The notes under the pieces are model-generated. The model ran no database searches. It worked only from the letters and a program-made list of their open reading frames with translations, and was not told the DNA's origin. This document shows, in pieces, positions 15,647 to 24,197 of a stretch of DNA of 49,022 bases. Position 1 is the stretch's first letter; each line of letters starts with the position of its first letter. This DNA is from Lachnospiraceae bacterium (GTDB lineage: Bacteria > Bacillota > Clostridia > Lachnospirales > Lachnospiraceae), in NCBI GenBank assembly GCA_029005135.1, contig JAQXFO010000026.1, positions 1 through 49,022 of the forward strand, read 5' to 3'. A program made the translations under genes and the position numbers.

Positions 15647-15856
15647 ATGAGGATATTGTTATGAATAGCGTTTTTCGACTGAAAAATGGAAAGCTCAGGT
15701 GTCAGATAATAACCAGATGAATATCGGGGCTGATTCTTGTCATAAGGGCTGCCTCGCTTTCGCTGTACGAATGGGTTTTCCTTGTTTCTGATGAAATCAT
15801 ACCGCCGCCGCTGATCTATGTGAAATACCTATTATATTTCCATTATCATATTTTAT

Positions 15857-16450
15857 TTATATCATTCCCTTGGTGGACCAGACCTCACCGTTCAGGCGCG
15901 GTTCATACCCCGACGCCTGATCCAGCGCCTTGGCAAAGGCCTTAAAGCAGGCCTCAGCCACATGATGGTCGTTGATCCCGTCCAGCTCCTTCAGATGCAG
16001 GTTCATCATCGCGCCGTAGGATACGGCATAGAAGAATTCCCGTACCATTTCCGTCGCCATATCGCCCATGGCCGGTGTCCGGAAGCTGACGTCAAAATTC
16101 AGATAGGGACGTCCCGACAGATCCACCGCGCAGAGCACCAGCGCCTCATCCATCGGCAGCAGGAAAGAACCGTAACGGCGGATCGCTTTTTTATCGCCGA
16201 GGGCCTGCCGGATGGCTTCCCCCAGCACGATACCGCAGTCCTCAATCGTGTGGTGAGAATCCACCTCCACATCGCCGCGGCAGACCAGTTCCAGATCGAA
16301 CATGCCGTGACGGGCAAAGCCGTGGAGCATGTGATCAAAAAACGGGATCCCCGTATCCAGATCGGCCTTGCCGGTACCGTCCAGATTCAATTTCAAAGTG
16401 ATGTCGGTCTCACTGGTCCGACGGCGGATCTCAGCTGTTCTCTCTTCCAT
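15857..16450 (-). CDS. hisB: Imidazoleglycerol-phosphate dehydratase
   Basis: Sixth-step enzyme of histidine biosynthesis, converting imidazole-glycerol phosphate to imidazole-acetol phosphate with Mn2+. Signature stretches are GIPFFDHMLHGFARHG, DSHHTIEDCGIVLG, LNFDVSF, and the C-terminal GINDHHVAEACFKAFAKAL. At 197 residues it is the monofunctional form. The ATG follows GGAGGGG. It stands apart from other his genes, last in a run behind butyrate kinase with a 76-nt gap, so it may be transcribed from there or separately. Confidence 0.97.
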   Translation of the reverse strand: MEERTAEIRRRTSETDITLKLNLDGTGKADLDTGIPFFDHMLHGFARHGMFDLELVCRGDVEVDSHHTIEDCGIVLGEAIRQALGDKKAIRRYGSFLLPMDEALVLCAVDLSGRPYLNFDVSFRTPAMGDMATEMVREFFYAVSYGAMMNLHLKELDGINDHHVAEACFKAFAKALDQASGYEPRLNGEVWSTKGMI

Positions 16451-16526
16451 AGGGTATCCCCTCCTTAATCGTTGTTTTAACAGTGTTATCCTGGCAGCCC
16501 TGACGGGCTCGCCTTTTCCTCATCTC

Positions 16527-17624
16527 TCAATCCCGGAAGCCCTGCCATACCGGCCTTCCCGTGTAAGTGCGGGCCCTGATCTCGCCGCGCAGCACCGCCA
16601 GGGCTCCGCCGGCCATCGCCTCAAATTCCAGTTCATTCGGATAGACGCAGATCGGCGCAATCCAGCCGCAATAACGGCGAAGGTCCTCCTCCACGTCCGC
16701 AAAACGCATCAGGCCGCCGGTCAGGATGATCGCATCCACCCGGCCCTCCAGCACACAGCTCATGGCACCGATCTCCTTGCCGACGCGGTAAATCATCGCT
16801 TTCCACACCCGGGTGGCTTCCGGGTCGCCCTTATCCACCATAGCATGGATTGTATCCGCATTGGAGGTGCCGAAATGGCTGCTCAGGCCGCCGTCCTCGG
16901 TGCACATCATCACCAGTTCTTCGGGTGTCTTGTCCGGAAAATGCTCCGCCACATCCGTCACGGCCATGCCCCCGATACGGGTGGGCGTAAAGGGGCCTTC
17001 GCCCCCGGCAGCGTTGTTGCCGTCGATCATGCGGCCCAGACAATGGGCATCCACCGAGATGCCGCCGTCGATATGGGCCACGATATAGCGGCTCTCCTCG
17101 TAGACCTGACCGTGAGTCATGGCGTGATAGCGCGCCGTCGCCTTCTGATTGAGAGCATGGGAAATGGCCCTTCTGTAGACACCCTTGCAGCCGGTGATCC
17201 TGGCCAGATCCTGATATTCGTCCACCACGGTCGGATCCACCATGAACAGGCGGCCTCCATAAATCGCCTGCATCTTCTTCGCCAGCTGAACCCCCAGGTT
17301 GGAGACGTGGTTAAGACCGCCCTTGGAGGCTCGGGTATCCGCCACCAGCAGATCGTTCACCTCGTAGACACCGGAAGCCACGCTGAAAGAGCTTCCTCCG
17401 CGGCCGACGATGGCATCGATGCCGGTCAGGTCCAGGTGATTGTCACGGATAAAATCCAGGATCACATCCATACGGTAATCCAGTTGATCGTTGATGTGCG
17501 GAAACGTCTTCAGGATCGAGGAATCATGGAACACATTCTCCGAGACCAGGCAGGTCTCATCTTCGAAAAGAGCCAGCTTCGTTGACGTCGATCCCGGATT
17601 GATCACAAATATTTTAAACGACAT
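16527..17624 (-). CDS. buk: Butyrate kinase
   Basis: ASKHA-fold kinase that interconverts butyryl phosphate plus ADP with butyrate plus ATP, the last step of the phosphotransbutyrylase route. N-terminal phosphate motif NPGSTSTK (9-16), HIDGGISV, and the Gly-rich DAIILTGGLM are visible; 365 residues is the usual length. The ribosome site is AGGAG in front of the ATG at 17624. Its usual partner ptb is absent; the upstream gene is a HAD phosphatase 49 nt away. A branched-chain or general carboxylate kinase is an alternative. Confidence 0.92.
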   Translation of the reverse strand: MSFKIFVINPGSTSTKLALFEDETCLVSENVFHDSSILKTFPHINDQLDYRMDVILDFIRDNHLDLTGIDAIVGRGGSSFSVASGVYEVNDLLVADTRASKGGLNHVSNLGVQLAKKMQAIYGGRLFMVDPTVVDEYQDLARITGCKGVYRRAISHALNQKATARYHAMTHGQVYEESRYIVAHIDGGISVDAHCLGRMIDGNNAAGGEGPFTPTRIGGMAVTDVAEHFPDKTPEELVMMCTEDGGLSSHFGTSNADTIHAMVDKGDPEATRVWKAMIYRVGKEIGAMSCVLEGRVDAIILTGGLMRFADVEEDLRRYCGWIAPICVYPNELEFEAMAGGALAVLRGEIRARTYTGRPVWQGFRD

Positions 17625-17673
17625 AATTATCTCCTGTTAATGCCGCTGCGGCGAAATCATCCGGATGCTTTCG

Positions 17674-18486
17674 TCACAGCACGTAATTGTCAAGCACCTC
17701 CGCCACGGCGCTGTTATTGTTGTCCGACGCCGTGATGACATCCGCCTCCGCCTTCACATCCGCCAGACCGTTGGCCACGCAGACGCCCAGGCCGGCGGCC
17801 CGCAGCATCGGCAGATCGTTGTAATTATCGCCGATCGCCAGGGTCTCCTCCATGGGAATACCCAGATGGGAGGCCAGAAAACGCAGCCCGCTGCCCTTAT
17901 CAACGCCGCGGGGATTGAACTCCAGATACCGGCCGGAGGAATACGTCACCGTGAGATCCTCCGTCAGGTCGGCCACCGCGTCCCTCACCTTGAAGAGATA
18001 CGCATAATCCGACCGGTCATAGAGACATTTGATAACCTCCCTGCCCTTAAGAAACGCTCCGGTGGTATCCGTCACCGTGATGTTGTTCTGATTGCCCAGG
18101 AGAGTATCCTTTTCCACATGATACCGCGTGTAGTGCAGAAAACAGGCCTCCGTCGTATAGACTCGAAGCCCCACATCATAAGCCAGCCCCCTCTCATAGA
18201 GAGCCCTGGCCTTCTCATAGGTCAGACCGTTCCGGTAAAGCGGCCGGTTTCCTTTATTCTCGCAGATCATACCGCCGTTGTAGGCAATCATGTATTCGCC
18301 GCTTTGATTCCGTATGCCGAGGTCATCCTGCAGATAGCTGACGGACTGCGGCCCGCGGCCCGAGGCCAGAACAAAATGAACACCGGCACGGCGGGCCTTC
18401 TCGATGGCCAGCCGGTTTCTCTCCGTCAGCTGATGGCGGTCATCCATCAGCGTCTCATCAATGTCACAGACTATAAGCCGATACAA
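17674..18486 (-). CDS. Cof-type HAD-IIB phosphatase
   Basis: 270-residue haloacid-dehalogenase hydrolase with a C2B cap. Motif I is DIDET (D8, D10), motif II is LASGR, Lys in the ..DKGSGL region is motif III and GDNYNDLPML is motif IV. Members dephosphorylate sugar phosphates, pyridoxal phosphate or flavin precursors; the substrate is not predictable. It sits between a Nif11-like small gene (11 nt upstream) and butyrate kinase, probably in one transcript. Confidence 0.9.
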   Translation of the reverse strand: MYRLIVCDIDETLMDDRHQLTERNRLAIEKARRAGVHFVLASGRGPQSVSYLQDDLGIRNQSGEYMIAYNGGMICENKGNRPLYRNGLTYEKARALYERGLAYDVGLRVYTTEACFLHYTRYHVEKDTLLGNQNNITVTDTTGAFLKGREVIKCLYDRSDYAYLFKVRDAVADLTEDLTVTYSSGRYLEFNPRGVDKGSGLRFLASHLGIPMEETLAIGDNYNDLPMLRAAGLGVCVANGLADVKAEADVITASDNNNSAVAEVLDNYVL

Positions 18487-18497
18487 GTGACACCGCC

Positions 18498-18785
18498 TTA
18501 TTCCGCGGCCAGTTCGGCGATGAAGAGTTCGTAATAATCATCTTCATAGCTCAGGGCCGGCGAATTCTCGCCTCCGCCATTGGTGCTTCGGCGCATAGCG
18601 GCGTAGTTATCCTCTCCCCAGGCAATGATATCCATCTCGTAAAGAGGATAGCCCATATCCCGGACAAGACGGCAGAAGGCCTCGATCGGATGAGCGGCCT
18701 CCCTGGTCGCCAGAACAGCCCGGCGGATCGCGGGATCACGGCCGCAGACCGCCTTAACAGCTTCAAGAATATCGTAAATTTCCAT
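18498..18785 (-). CDS. Nif11-like small protein with an NGGGENSP segment
   Basis: 95-residue cytoplasmic protein. Residues 1-60 look like the helical Nif11-type leader fold (ILEAVKAVCGRDPAIRRAVLATRE...FCRLVRDMGYPLYEMDI). A Gly-rich stretch NGGGENSP (69-76) and an acidic-aromatic tail EDDYYELFIAEL follow. Nif11-type leaders of peptide natural products end in a GG-type cleavage site, but the tail here has no Cys, Ser/Thr is sparse, and no modification or export gene is adjacent. AAGAGG lies 9 nt before the ATG. I recall similar conserved proteins in Clostridia; their function is unknown to me. Confidence 0.72.
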   Translation of the reverse strand: MEIYDILEAVKAVCGRDPAIRRAVLATREAAHPIEAFCRLVRDMGYPLYEMDIIAWGEDNYAAMRRSTNGGGENSPALSYEDDYYELFIAELAAE

Positions 18786-18821
18786 AGATAGCGCCTCTTG
18801 CGGTTCCCGGGAACCGCTGCT

Positions 18822-19295
18822 TCAGAAAAGCCTTTTCCCGTCAAGCACCGCCTCAATCAGACGATCGTCCGCATCATAGACCAGTTTCAGCAGGAAAAAG
18901 TCCTCGCGTTTAAGAAGAAGATCGAGAAAGATCCGATCACCCTCCCAGAGATTCAGTGACGGCACCTCCGCCTTCGGCACCCAGGCCAGCTCACCCTCGT
19001 CACACTCGCTCAGTGTCCCTTCGAAGGCCTCGGCCGTAAAGAGATGCATATACTCAAACTCTCCCCGGCCCGAGACAAAAGTCACGATACCGCGGCAGCG
19101 CCAGGACGTCAGCGTCAGGCCCGTCTCCTCCTTCACCTCCCGGAGAAGGCATTCATCGGGGCTTTCCCGTGATTCAAAATGTCCGCCGACGCCAATCCAT
19201 TTTCCCTTGTTGATGTCCCGGTCTTTAGCGATGCGATGCAGCATCAGGTAGCTGTCATCTTTTTCAATATAACACAGAGTCGTTAATTCCGTCAT
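18822..19295 (-). CDS. Nudix hydrolase, MutT-like
   Basis: 157-residue Nudix protein. The box GX5EX7REVXEEXG is complete at about residues 38-60 (GGHFES...LLREVKEETGL). The N-terminus LTTLCYIEKDDSYLMLHR resembles the 8-oxo-dGTP diphosphatase subgroup, so nucleotide-pool cleaning is the best guess. GGGAG lies at good spacing before the ATG. It is first in the run Nudix, Nif11-like, HAD, buk. Confidence 0.9.
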   Translation of the reverse strand: MTELTTLCYIEKDDSYLMLHRIAKDRDINKGKWIGVGGHFESRESPDECLLREVKEETGLTLTSWRCRGIVTFVSGRGEFEYMHLFTAEAFEGTLSECDEGELAWVPKAEVPSLNLWEGDRIFLDLLLKREDFFLLKLVYDADDRLIEAVLDGKRLF

Positions 19296-19419
19296 ATCAT
19301 CTTCTCCCTGAAAAGCGGCTCTCAGCCCGCTGACGCTATTGTAACATATCCAAACAGCCTCGGCAGAGTCTGATACGTATCTTTCGGTCTTAAGAAGCGT
19401 GACCCGTCAGAAATCCGAT

Positions 19420-19450
19420 AAAAAAAGCGGCGCCCCACGGGCAGCCGCCG
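19420..19450 (-). terminator. Terminator after the FeoB-associated gene
   Basis: Minus strand: a GC-rich nested stem (GCGGC with GCCGC, inner GCCC with GGGC) followed by seven T. It separates this gene from the Nudix run. Confidence 0.8.
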
Positions 19451-19472
19451 ATTTTTCTCATAATTTCGATTG

Positions 19473-19655
19473 TCAGGAAGTTTTCTTATCGCTGTGGCAG
19501 ACCGAACTCATCGCACAGCTGCTGCAGCCGCAGCCGCAGGAGGATCCGCCCGTCTTCCGGCGGCGGATCAGGGATCTGAGCACCAGCCCAACGACGACCA
19601 GGAGCACCAGCACAACCAAAATCGTACCGCTGTTTTCCATCAGCCAACTCAACAT
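19473..19655 (-). CDS. FeoB-associated Cys-rich membrane protein
   Basis: 60-residue protein with one transmembrane helix (about 10-30), a basic patch RRRK and a Cys-rich tail with cysteines at 40, 42, 44, 47 and 53 (SCGCGCSSC). This is the small FeoB-associated family that usually follows feoA/feoB and is thought to bind iron at the ferrous transporter. No feo gene is present here, so it is an orphan copy. It has its own consensus promoter with an overlapping palindromic operator-like site, plus its own terminator, so it is a separately regulated single-gene unit. Confidence 0.85.
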   Translation of the reverse strand: MLSWLMENSGTILVVLVLLVVVGLVLRSLIRRRKTGGSSCGCGCSSCAMSSVCHSDKKTS

Positions 19656-19727
19656 GGTGATATCTCCTTTCGTAATCGCACCGGTTCAAAACACCGGCAC
19701 GAGGAACCGACATACTGTTTCTTCTTG

Positions 19728-19745
19728 GGTTAGTTAACACTAACC
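19728..19745. promoter_or_regulatory. Palindromic operator-like site at the FeoB-associated gene
   Basis: GGTTAGTTAACACTAACC: perfect 7-nt arms (GGTTAGT and ACTAACC) around TAAC. It begins 6 nt beyond the -10 box, over the likely transcription start. The GGTTAG/CTAACC arms recall DtxR/IdeR iron boxes, though the spacing is wider. A DtxR-family gene lies at 27431-27844. Regulator identity is inferred. Confidence 0.6.
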
Positions 19746-19751
19746 ATCATC

Positions 19752-19780
19752 ATAATAAAACACACCCCGGCGTCTGTCAA
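19752..19780 (-). promoter_or_regulatory. Consensus promoter of the FeoB-associated gene
   Basis: Minus strand: -35 TTGACA (19780-19775), exact 17-nt spacer, -10 TATTAT (19757-19752). A strong promoter with an operator directly downstream suggests tight repression. Confidence 0.78.
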
Positions 19781-19791
19781 GCCGTCTTTCT

Positions 19792-21171
19792 TTATCGCGT
19801 AAGCTTTTTTATCCAGCTGCCGTAATTGGCCATAATAAAAACGGGAACGCATTTGAAGATCTGATCCGAATTCAGGCAGAACACAACTATCTCCGGGCTG
19901 GCTTTGAAAACGAAGGCCGCCAGCAGAGACAGCGGCATCACGATAAGCCAGATACTGACCAGGTCCACAATGACACCGAAGCGAACCGTGCCGCCGCCGC
20001 GGATAATGCCGTTATTTGTCGGCAGCATATAGGCCATAAAGACATTCAGCACACACAGAATGAGGATAAAATGATCTGCCAGCACCAGCGTCTCAGGCTC
20101 AAGGTCATAGAGACTCAGCACCGGCCGGCGCAGGAAGAAGAGGACCACACTCATCACCAGCCCGGTCAGCACAAACAGCCGCTGCATTTCCCGGGACTGA
20201 CGGCGAACGCGGGCGACATCCCCTTCACCGACAGCCTGCCCCGTCATGACCGACGCCGCCGACATGGAACCGACCGCCGTGGATTTGACCAGAAGATACA
20301 GGTTGGAGGCCGCACTGTTGGCAGCGATCGCCGCCGAACTCATATGGCCCAGGATCGCCGTCTGGAAGGCCGTATTCAGGCCCCAGAGGCCCTGTACCAC
20401 CAGCATCGGCCTGACAACGCGCAGATAGTCACCGAGCAGCGCCCGATCGAAGGTGAGAAAATCGCGGGCACGGATCTGAAGTTCCTCCCGGCGGGCATAG
20501 ATATAGCCGAAAAGGGTCAGCACCTCCAGAACGCGGGAGATCAGCGTCGCAACGGCTGCCCCGCGGCTGCCCAATTCCGGCACGCCGCCGCGGCCGAAAA
20601 TCAGAAAATAATTGAGTACGACATTGATCCCCAGTGTCTGCAGCGACAGAATGAAGGCGATCCGCACATGGCCGACACAGCGCAGTCGGGAAAGCAGCAC
20701 CTGCGTCACCGCAAAGAAAGGATAGGACCAGCGTATAATAGCCAGATACGCCGTCCCCTCCCGAGCGATCGCGCCGTCGTCGGTGAAAAAACGCAGCACT
20801 CCCGCCGGAAATAACGATACCGCGAAAAAAAACAGAAACGACAGAAGAAGGGCCGCACGCATCGCATGCGCCGTGATGGCGGCCATCGGTTCCCGGCGCT
20901 TTTCGCCCCAGTACTGCGTCAGAAAGAGAACCATCGCCTCCGTAAAGGCCACGATCAGCATCTGAAACAGGTACTGGAGCTGATTGACCGCAGCAACCCC
21001 CGCCAGCGCGCTCTCACGATAGGCGCCCAGCATGATATTATCCGCCAGGTTAACACTGATCGTGATCACATTCTGACACACCAAAGGAATGGCCAGCACC
21101 GCAAAGGTCCTGTAAAAGACTTTTCTTTCAAAAGTTTTTTCTGTCATGGCGCTGTCTTTCTTAATCTTCAT
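19792..21171 (-). CDS. MATE-family multidrug or metabolite exporter
   Basis: 459-residue, 12-helix inner-membrane exporter of the MATE superfamily, driven by Na+ or H+. The family pattern is visible in both halves: LAIPLVCQNVITISVNLADNIMLG at the start, and the central GLNTAFQTAILGHMSSAAIAANS with MTGQAVGEGD. The substrate is unknown. It is divergent from a LysR-type regulator 70 nt away, which probably controls it. The start is uncertain between 21171 and the ATG at 21147. Confidence 0.93.
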   Translation of the reverse strand: MKIKKDSAMTEKTFERKVFYRTFAVLAIPLVCQNVITISVNLADNIMLGAYRESALAGVAAVNQLQYLFQMLIVAFTEAMVLFLTQYWGEKRREPMAAITAHAMRAALLLSFLFFFAVSLFPAGVLRFFTDDGAIAREGTAYLAIIRWSYPFFAVTQVLLSRLRCVGHVRIAFILSLQTLGINVVLNYFLIFGRGGVPELGSRGAAVATLISRVLEVLTLFGYIYARREELQIRARDFLTFDRALLGDYLRVVRPMLVVQGLWGLNTAFQTAILGHMSSAAIAANSAASNLYLLVKSTAVGSMSAASVMTGQAVGEGDVARVRRQSREMQRLFVLTGLVMSVVLFFLRRPVLSLYDLEPETLVLADHFILILCVLNVFMAYMLPTNNGIIRGGGTVRFGVIVDLVSIWLIVMPLSLLAAFVFKASPEIVVFCLNSDQIFKCVPVFIMANYGSWIKKLTR

Positions 21172-21195
21172 CTTTAATTCATGATATTTATTTCA

Positions 21196-21201
21196 TATAA
21201 T
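21196..21201 (+). promoter_or_regulatory. -10 box of the LysR-type regulator
   Basis: TATAAT in the 70-nt MATE/LysR divergent gap. No good -35 is visible at 17 nt. The regulator's own binding site is probably within this gap. Confidence 0.45.
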
Positions 21202-21241
21202 AAAGGCGTCATATTAAGTTTTTCATGCCGGGGAGGGCACT

Positions 21242-22207
21242 ATGGATTTCCGTTCTCTGACCTATTTCGTCACCGTGGCGCGCGAGCTGAATTTCACCCG
21301 CGCTTCCGAAAAGCTCAACATGAGTCAGCCTCCGCTCAGCAATCAGATCCGTCTCCTGGAGGAGGAACTCGGCGTCCGCCTGTTTATCCGCGGCAAACGC
21401 CATCTGACGCTGACCGAAGAAGGCAAGCTCTTCTTCCATCGCGCCGTCCAGATCCTGGAAATGGCCGATAAAACAAAACGCGACATTGCCTATATGAAGG
21501 AAGGCCTGTCCGGCAAGCTGACCCTGGGCCTGGTCGAAGGCCGTCCGCCCTTTATGATTGCCCGTTGGATCGCCGGATTTCATGAGGAATTCCCGCTTGT
21601 CCGTTTCGAAATGTGGAACGGTTCCACCGATGATGTTCTCGACCGTCTGAATCGGGGTCTGGTAGATCTGGCCCTTATCGCCACACCTTATGACGAAGAG
21701 CATCTGGAAGGCATCATGATCGAAAAATCCCCCTGGGTCGCCATCATGTCCCGGGAGCATCCTCTCGCGCAAACCCCCGGCAACACCCTGTCGCTGTCAG
21801 AGCTCGGTGATGTTCCTCTGATCATTCCCCGCCGCGATTCCCGCATCATCGAGATGCGCCAGTGGTTCCGCGAAGCCGGCATTGAGCCCCATATTCTCTG
21901 CGAACTGTCAAGCTATGTCGATGCCGTTGCCCTGGCCGAGCAGAATGCCGGCGTGGCTATCTTCGCCCAAGGCACTTACACACCGAACAACCTTATCGAG
22001 ATCCGCATGCTGACCGATCCGGTCCGTATCGTTGAAAATGTCCTCGTCTGGCCCAAGGATCGCCCCTTGAATTCCCTGTCCCGGGAATTCCTGAATTACG
22101 TCAATGACTTCCTGGAAGAAGACCAGATGCACTCCGAGCGCTTCCAGGTCAGGGAAGATGTCTTCGAGCTGCCGCCGGATCAGGAGGACGGCAGCGAAGA
22201 GAGCTGA
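21242..22207 (+). CDS. LysR-family transcriptional regulator
   Basis: 321-residue regulator. The winged helix-turn-helix is at residues 1-60 (FTRASEKLNMSQPPLSNQIRLLEEELGVRLF), with the co-inducer domain from about 90 (KLTLGLVEG). A short acidic tail follows. The ATG follows GGGGAGG. The divergent MATE exporter is the obvious target. Its last 28 nt overlap the 3' end of the oppositely oriented maf gene. Confidence 0.94.
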   Translation: MDFRSLTYFVTVARELNFTRASEKLNMSQPPLSNQIRLLEEELGVRLFIRGKRHLTLTEEGKLFFHRAVQILEMADKTKRDIAYMKEGLSGKLTLGLVEGRPPFMIARWIAGFHEEFPLVRFEMWNGSTDDVLDRLNRGLVDLALIATPYDEEHLEGIMIEKSPWVAIMSREHPLAQTPGNTLSLSELGDVPLIIPRRDSRIIEMRQWFREAGIEPHILCELSSYVDAVALAEQNAGVAIFAQGTYTPNNLIEIRMLTDPVRIVENVLVWPKDRPLNSLSREFLNYVNDFLEEDQMHSERFQVREDVFELPPDQEDGSEES

Positions 22208-22824
22208 TCTCTCAGACATTCCCGGTAAAGCCGGCCGACGGGCAGACCGACCACGTTGTTGTAATCCCCGCGGATACCTGCCACATAGCGGGCAAACCAG
22301 CCCTGTATTCCATAGGCGCCAGCCTTGTCATAGGGCTCGCCGGTTTCCAGATAGGCCGCGATATCCTCTTCCGTCAGAGGTACCACGGTCACATCCGTAG
22401 ACTCGGCAAAGGACGTCCGCGTCCCTTCCGGAAGACGAATCACACAGACACCCGTGCTGACCTGATGGGTCCGGCCGGATAAAAGACGCAGCATCGCCGC
22501 TGCGTCTTCTTTATGGCGGGGCTTGCCGAGAAGGCGGCCCTCACAGGCCACCACCGTATCAGCACCGATAATCAGACAAGGTGCCGATGTGTCCCGCCCC
22601 GACGCCTCCTTCTCAACCGCCTCTCTTGTCAGAGCTGCGGCGACAGCTTCGGCCTTCTGTTCTGCCAGCGACCGGCAGGCCTCCTCCGGCACTGTCGTGG
22701 TCAGCACCTCTTCGCAATCCGATACCAGGATATCAAATGACAGACCGATCTGCTTCAGCAGATCCCGCCGCCGCGGCGAAGCCGAAGCCAGAATGATCCG
22801 GCAAGACTGATGATTCTTATCCAT
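22180..22824 (-). CDS. maf: Maf-family nucleoside triphosphate pyrophosphatase
   Basis: 214-residue house-cleaning pyrophosphatase that hydrolyses non-canonical or modified dNTP/NTPs such as m5UTP, pseudo-UTP or dTTP. Motifs: ILASASPRRRDLL at the N-terminus, GADTVVACEGRLLGKPRHKEDA in the middle, and GAYGIQG with YNNVVGLP near the end. It is last in the leftward Tad-like cluster, 40 nt after the TadC-like gene, and its 3' end overlaps the lysR gene by 28 nt. Confidence 0.95.
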   Translation of the reverse strand: MDKNHQSCRIILASASPRRRDLLKQIGLSFDILVSDCEEVLTTTVPEEACRSLAEQKAEAVAAALTREAVEKEASGRDTSAPCLIIGADTVVACEGRLLGKPRHKEDAAAMLRLLSGRTHQVSTGVCVIRLPEGTRTSFAESTDVTVVPLTEEDIAAYLETGEPYDKAGAYGIQGWFARYVAGIRGDYNNVVGLPVGRLYRECLRDQLSSLPSS

Positions 22825-22863
22825 AACAAACCTCCGTGCAAGGTAAGTCTATCACGGGACTCC

Positions 22864-24135
22864 CTAAAACGCCAGCCAGGCCGGGATCATCACGATCGCA
22901 AAGATGATCATCAGCATCAGCATCATCGGAAGCAGAAGCCGGGACGAGGCCTTTTCCCCCTTCAGTCTGGCAGCTTTCTTCCTCTCTTCGAAAGCCGTTT
23001 CGGCTTCCCGCCGGAATACCGCCAGCATCTCGGTGCTGCCGCGGCGCAGGTTCTGGACCAGCAGAACCGAAAAAGTCCGGTACAGACCCAGACCGCTGCT
23101 CTCACCGAGCCGCCGGTAGGCTTCTGCCTCGGACAGCCCCTTATCCATATCGTCACAGGCCTGCACCACCAGTTCGAATCCTGGTCTGACGCGGCCGGAC
23201 CGCTGCCTTTCCTCCTGATAATCCGTCGCCATGCGCCGGCAGGTCATGCTCAGGGACAGCCCGGCTCCCAAAAGCAGGACCAGCTTACTGATAAGGGGCG
23301 GATAATCCTTCAGAAGAGCTTCTCGATACGCCTCTTCCGCCTGCCGTTCCTTTTCCCGCAGGGCATACCGCACCAGAATCCCGACCAGAACTCCCAGGAA
23401 AAGAGCTCCCAGGTACTTCCCGGCACGCGGCGTATGCCAGGCCACCGCCCGGCCGTCGATCTCCGCCGGCAGAAGAACCCGATCCTCTGTTGTCCCGCTG
23501 CGTATTGCCGCGTCGAGAGCCTCCCGGAAAGCCTCCTCCTCCGTCTTGCGGCCGGGATAGACGCGAAAGGTCAGCGTCACCTGCCGGACTGCCTCCTGAC
23601 AGGTGATCACCGCCGCCATAACCGCCTCGGCACCCTCTTCCGGTATCGCACTGCCCAGTCTTCCGTCATCCCCCACCAGTTCCGGCGTATAAGAATACCA
23701 GGTGATCGCCACCGGCAGATCTCCCGCCGCCGCAGCCAGATCGAGATCGCGGTCCGCATGCGACGGACTCATCCCGTCAAAGACAGCTTCGCCAAGACGA
23801 GCCTCCGCCTTATCAAGAAAAGCCTCTTCCTCCGCAGGGGTGTAGGTTTTCGCCGGCACGGTCACCGTCACCTGCCGGCTGATACCGTCTCCCGTCACCC
23901 GGAGTTCCGTCTCAAGATCAGCCGTCCCATAGTCGCCCCGCATCAGATAACCGTCGCCGACGGTATCGGGCAGGCCGCTCCCTGCCCCCGTCAGAACCGC
24001 TGCCGTTATCAGCACAGCCGCTGCCGCAGGCAGCAGCTTTTTCCGGCCTGGAAAGGGCCGGCACGGTTTGTTGTCCTGTCGCCGGGCTTTTTCATCCCTT
24101 CGGCATGTTGTTTTGTCCTGCAGCCCCTTCTTCAC
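22864..24135 (-). CDS. TadC-like type II secretion F protein with a large outer domain
   Basis: About 423 residues from the GTG start at 24135, which has GGGAGG 5 nt upstream and avoids overlap with the upstream gene; the frame is open to 24228. Order: basic N-terminus, TM helix (about 33-52), a 175-residue outer domain with TVTVPAKTYTPAEEEAFLDKA, LPVAITWYSYTPELV and VTLTFRVYPGRKTEEE, a second TM (LGALFLGVLVGILVRYAL), a cytoplasmic T2SSF region (KLVLLLGAGLSLSMTCRRMA, NLRRGSTEMLAVFRREAE), and a C-terminal TM. This outer domain is a clostridial variation I recognise; ordinary TadC lacks it. It is the inner-membrane platform for a Tad-like pilus or secretion system. Confidence 0.8.
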   Translation of the reverse strand: MKKGLQDKTTCRRDEKARRQDNKPCRPFPGRKKLLPAAAAVLITAAVLTGAGSGLPDTVGDGYLMRGDYGTADLETELRVTGDGISRQVTVTVPAKTYTPAEEEAFLDKAEARLGEAVFDGMSPSHADRDLDLAAAAGDLPVAITWYSYTPELVGDDGRLGSAIPEEGAEAVMAAVITCQEAVRQVTLTFRVYPGRKTEEEAFREALDAAIRSGTTEDRVLLPAEIDGRAVAWHTPRAGKYLGALFLGVLVGILVRYALREKERQAEEAYREALLKDYPPLISKLVLLLGAGLSLSMTCRRMATDYQEERQRSGRVRPGFELVVQACDDMDKGLSEAEAYRRLGESSGLGLYRTFSVLLVQNLRRGSTEMLAVFRREAETAFEERKKAARLKGEKASSRLLLPMMLMLMIIFAIVMIPAWLAF

Positions 24136-24197
24136 CTGGTCCTCCCAACCTCTCGGACATCTGTCATCCGTTGTTTGCTGTTCAGTCCGTTCCTGAT

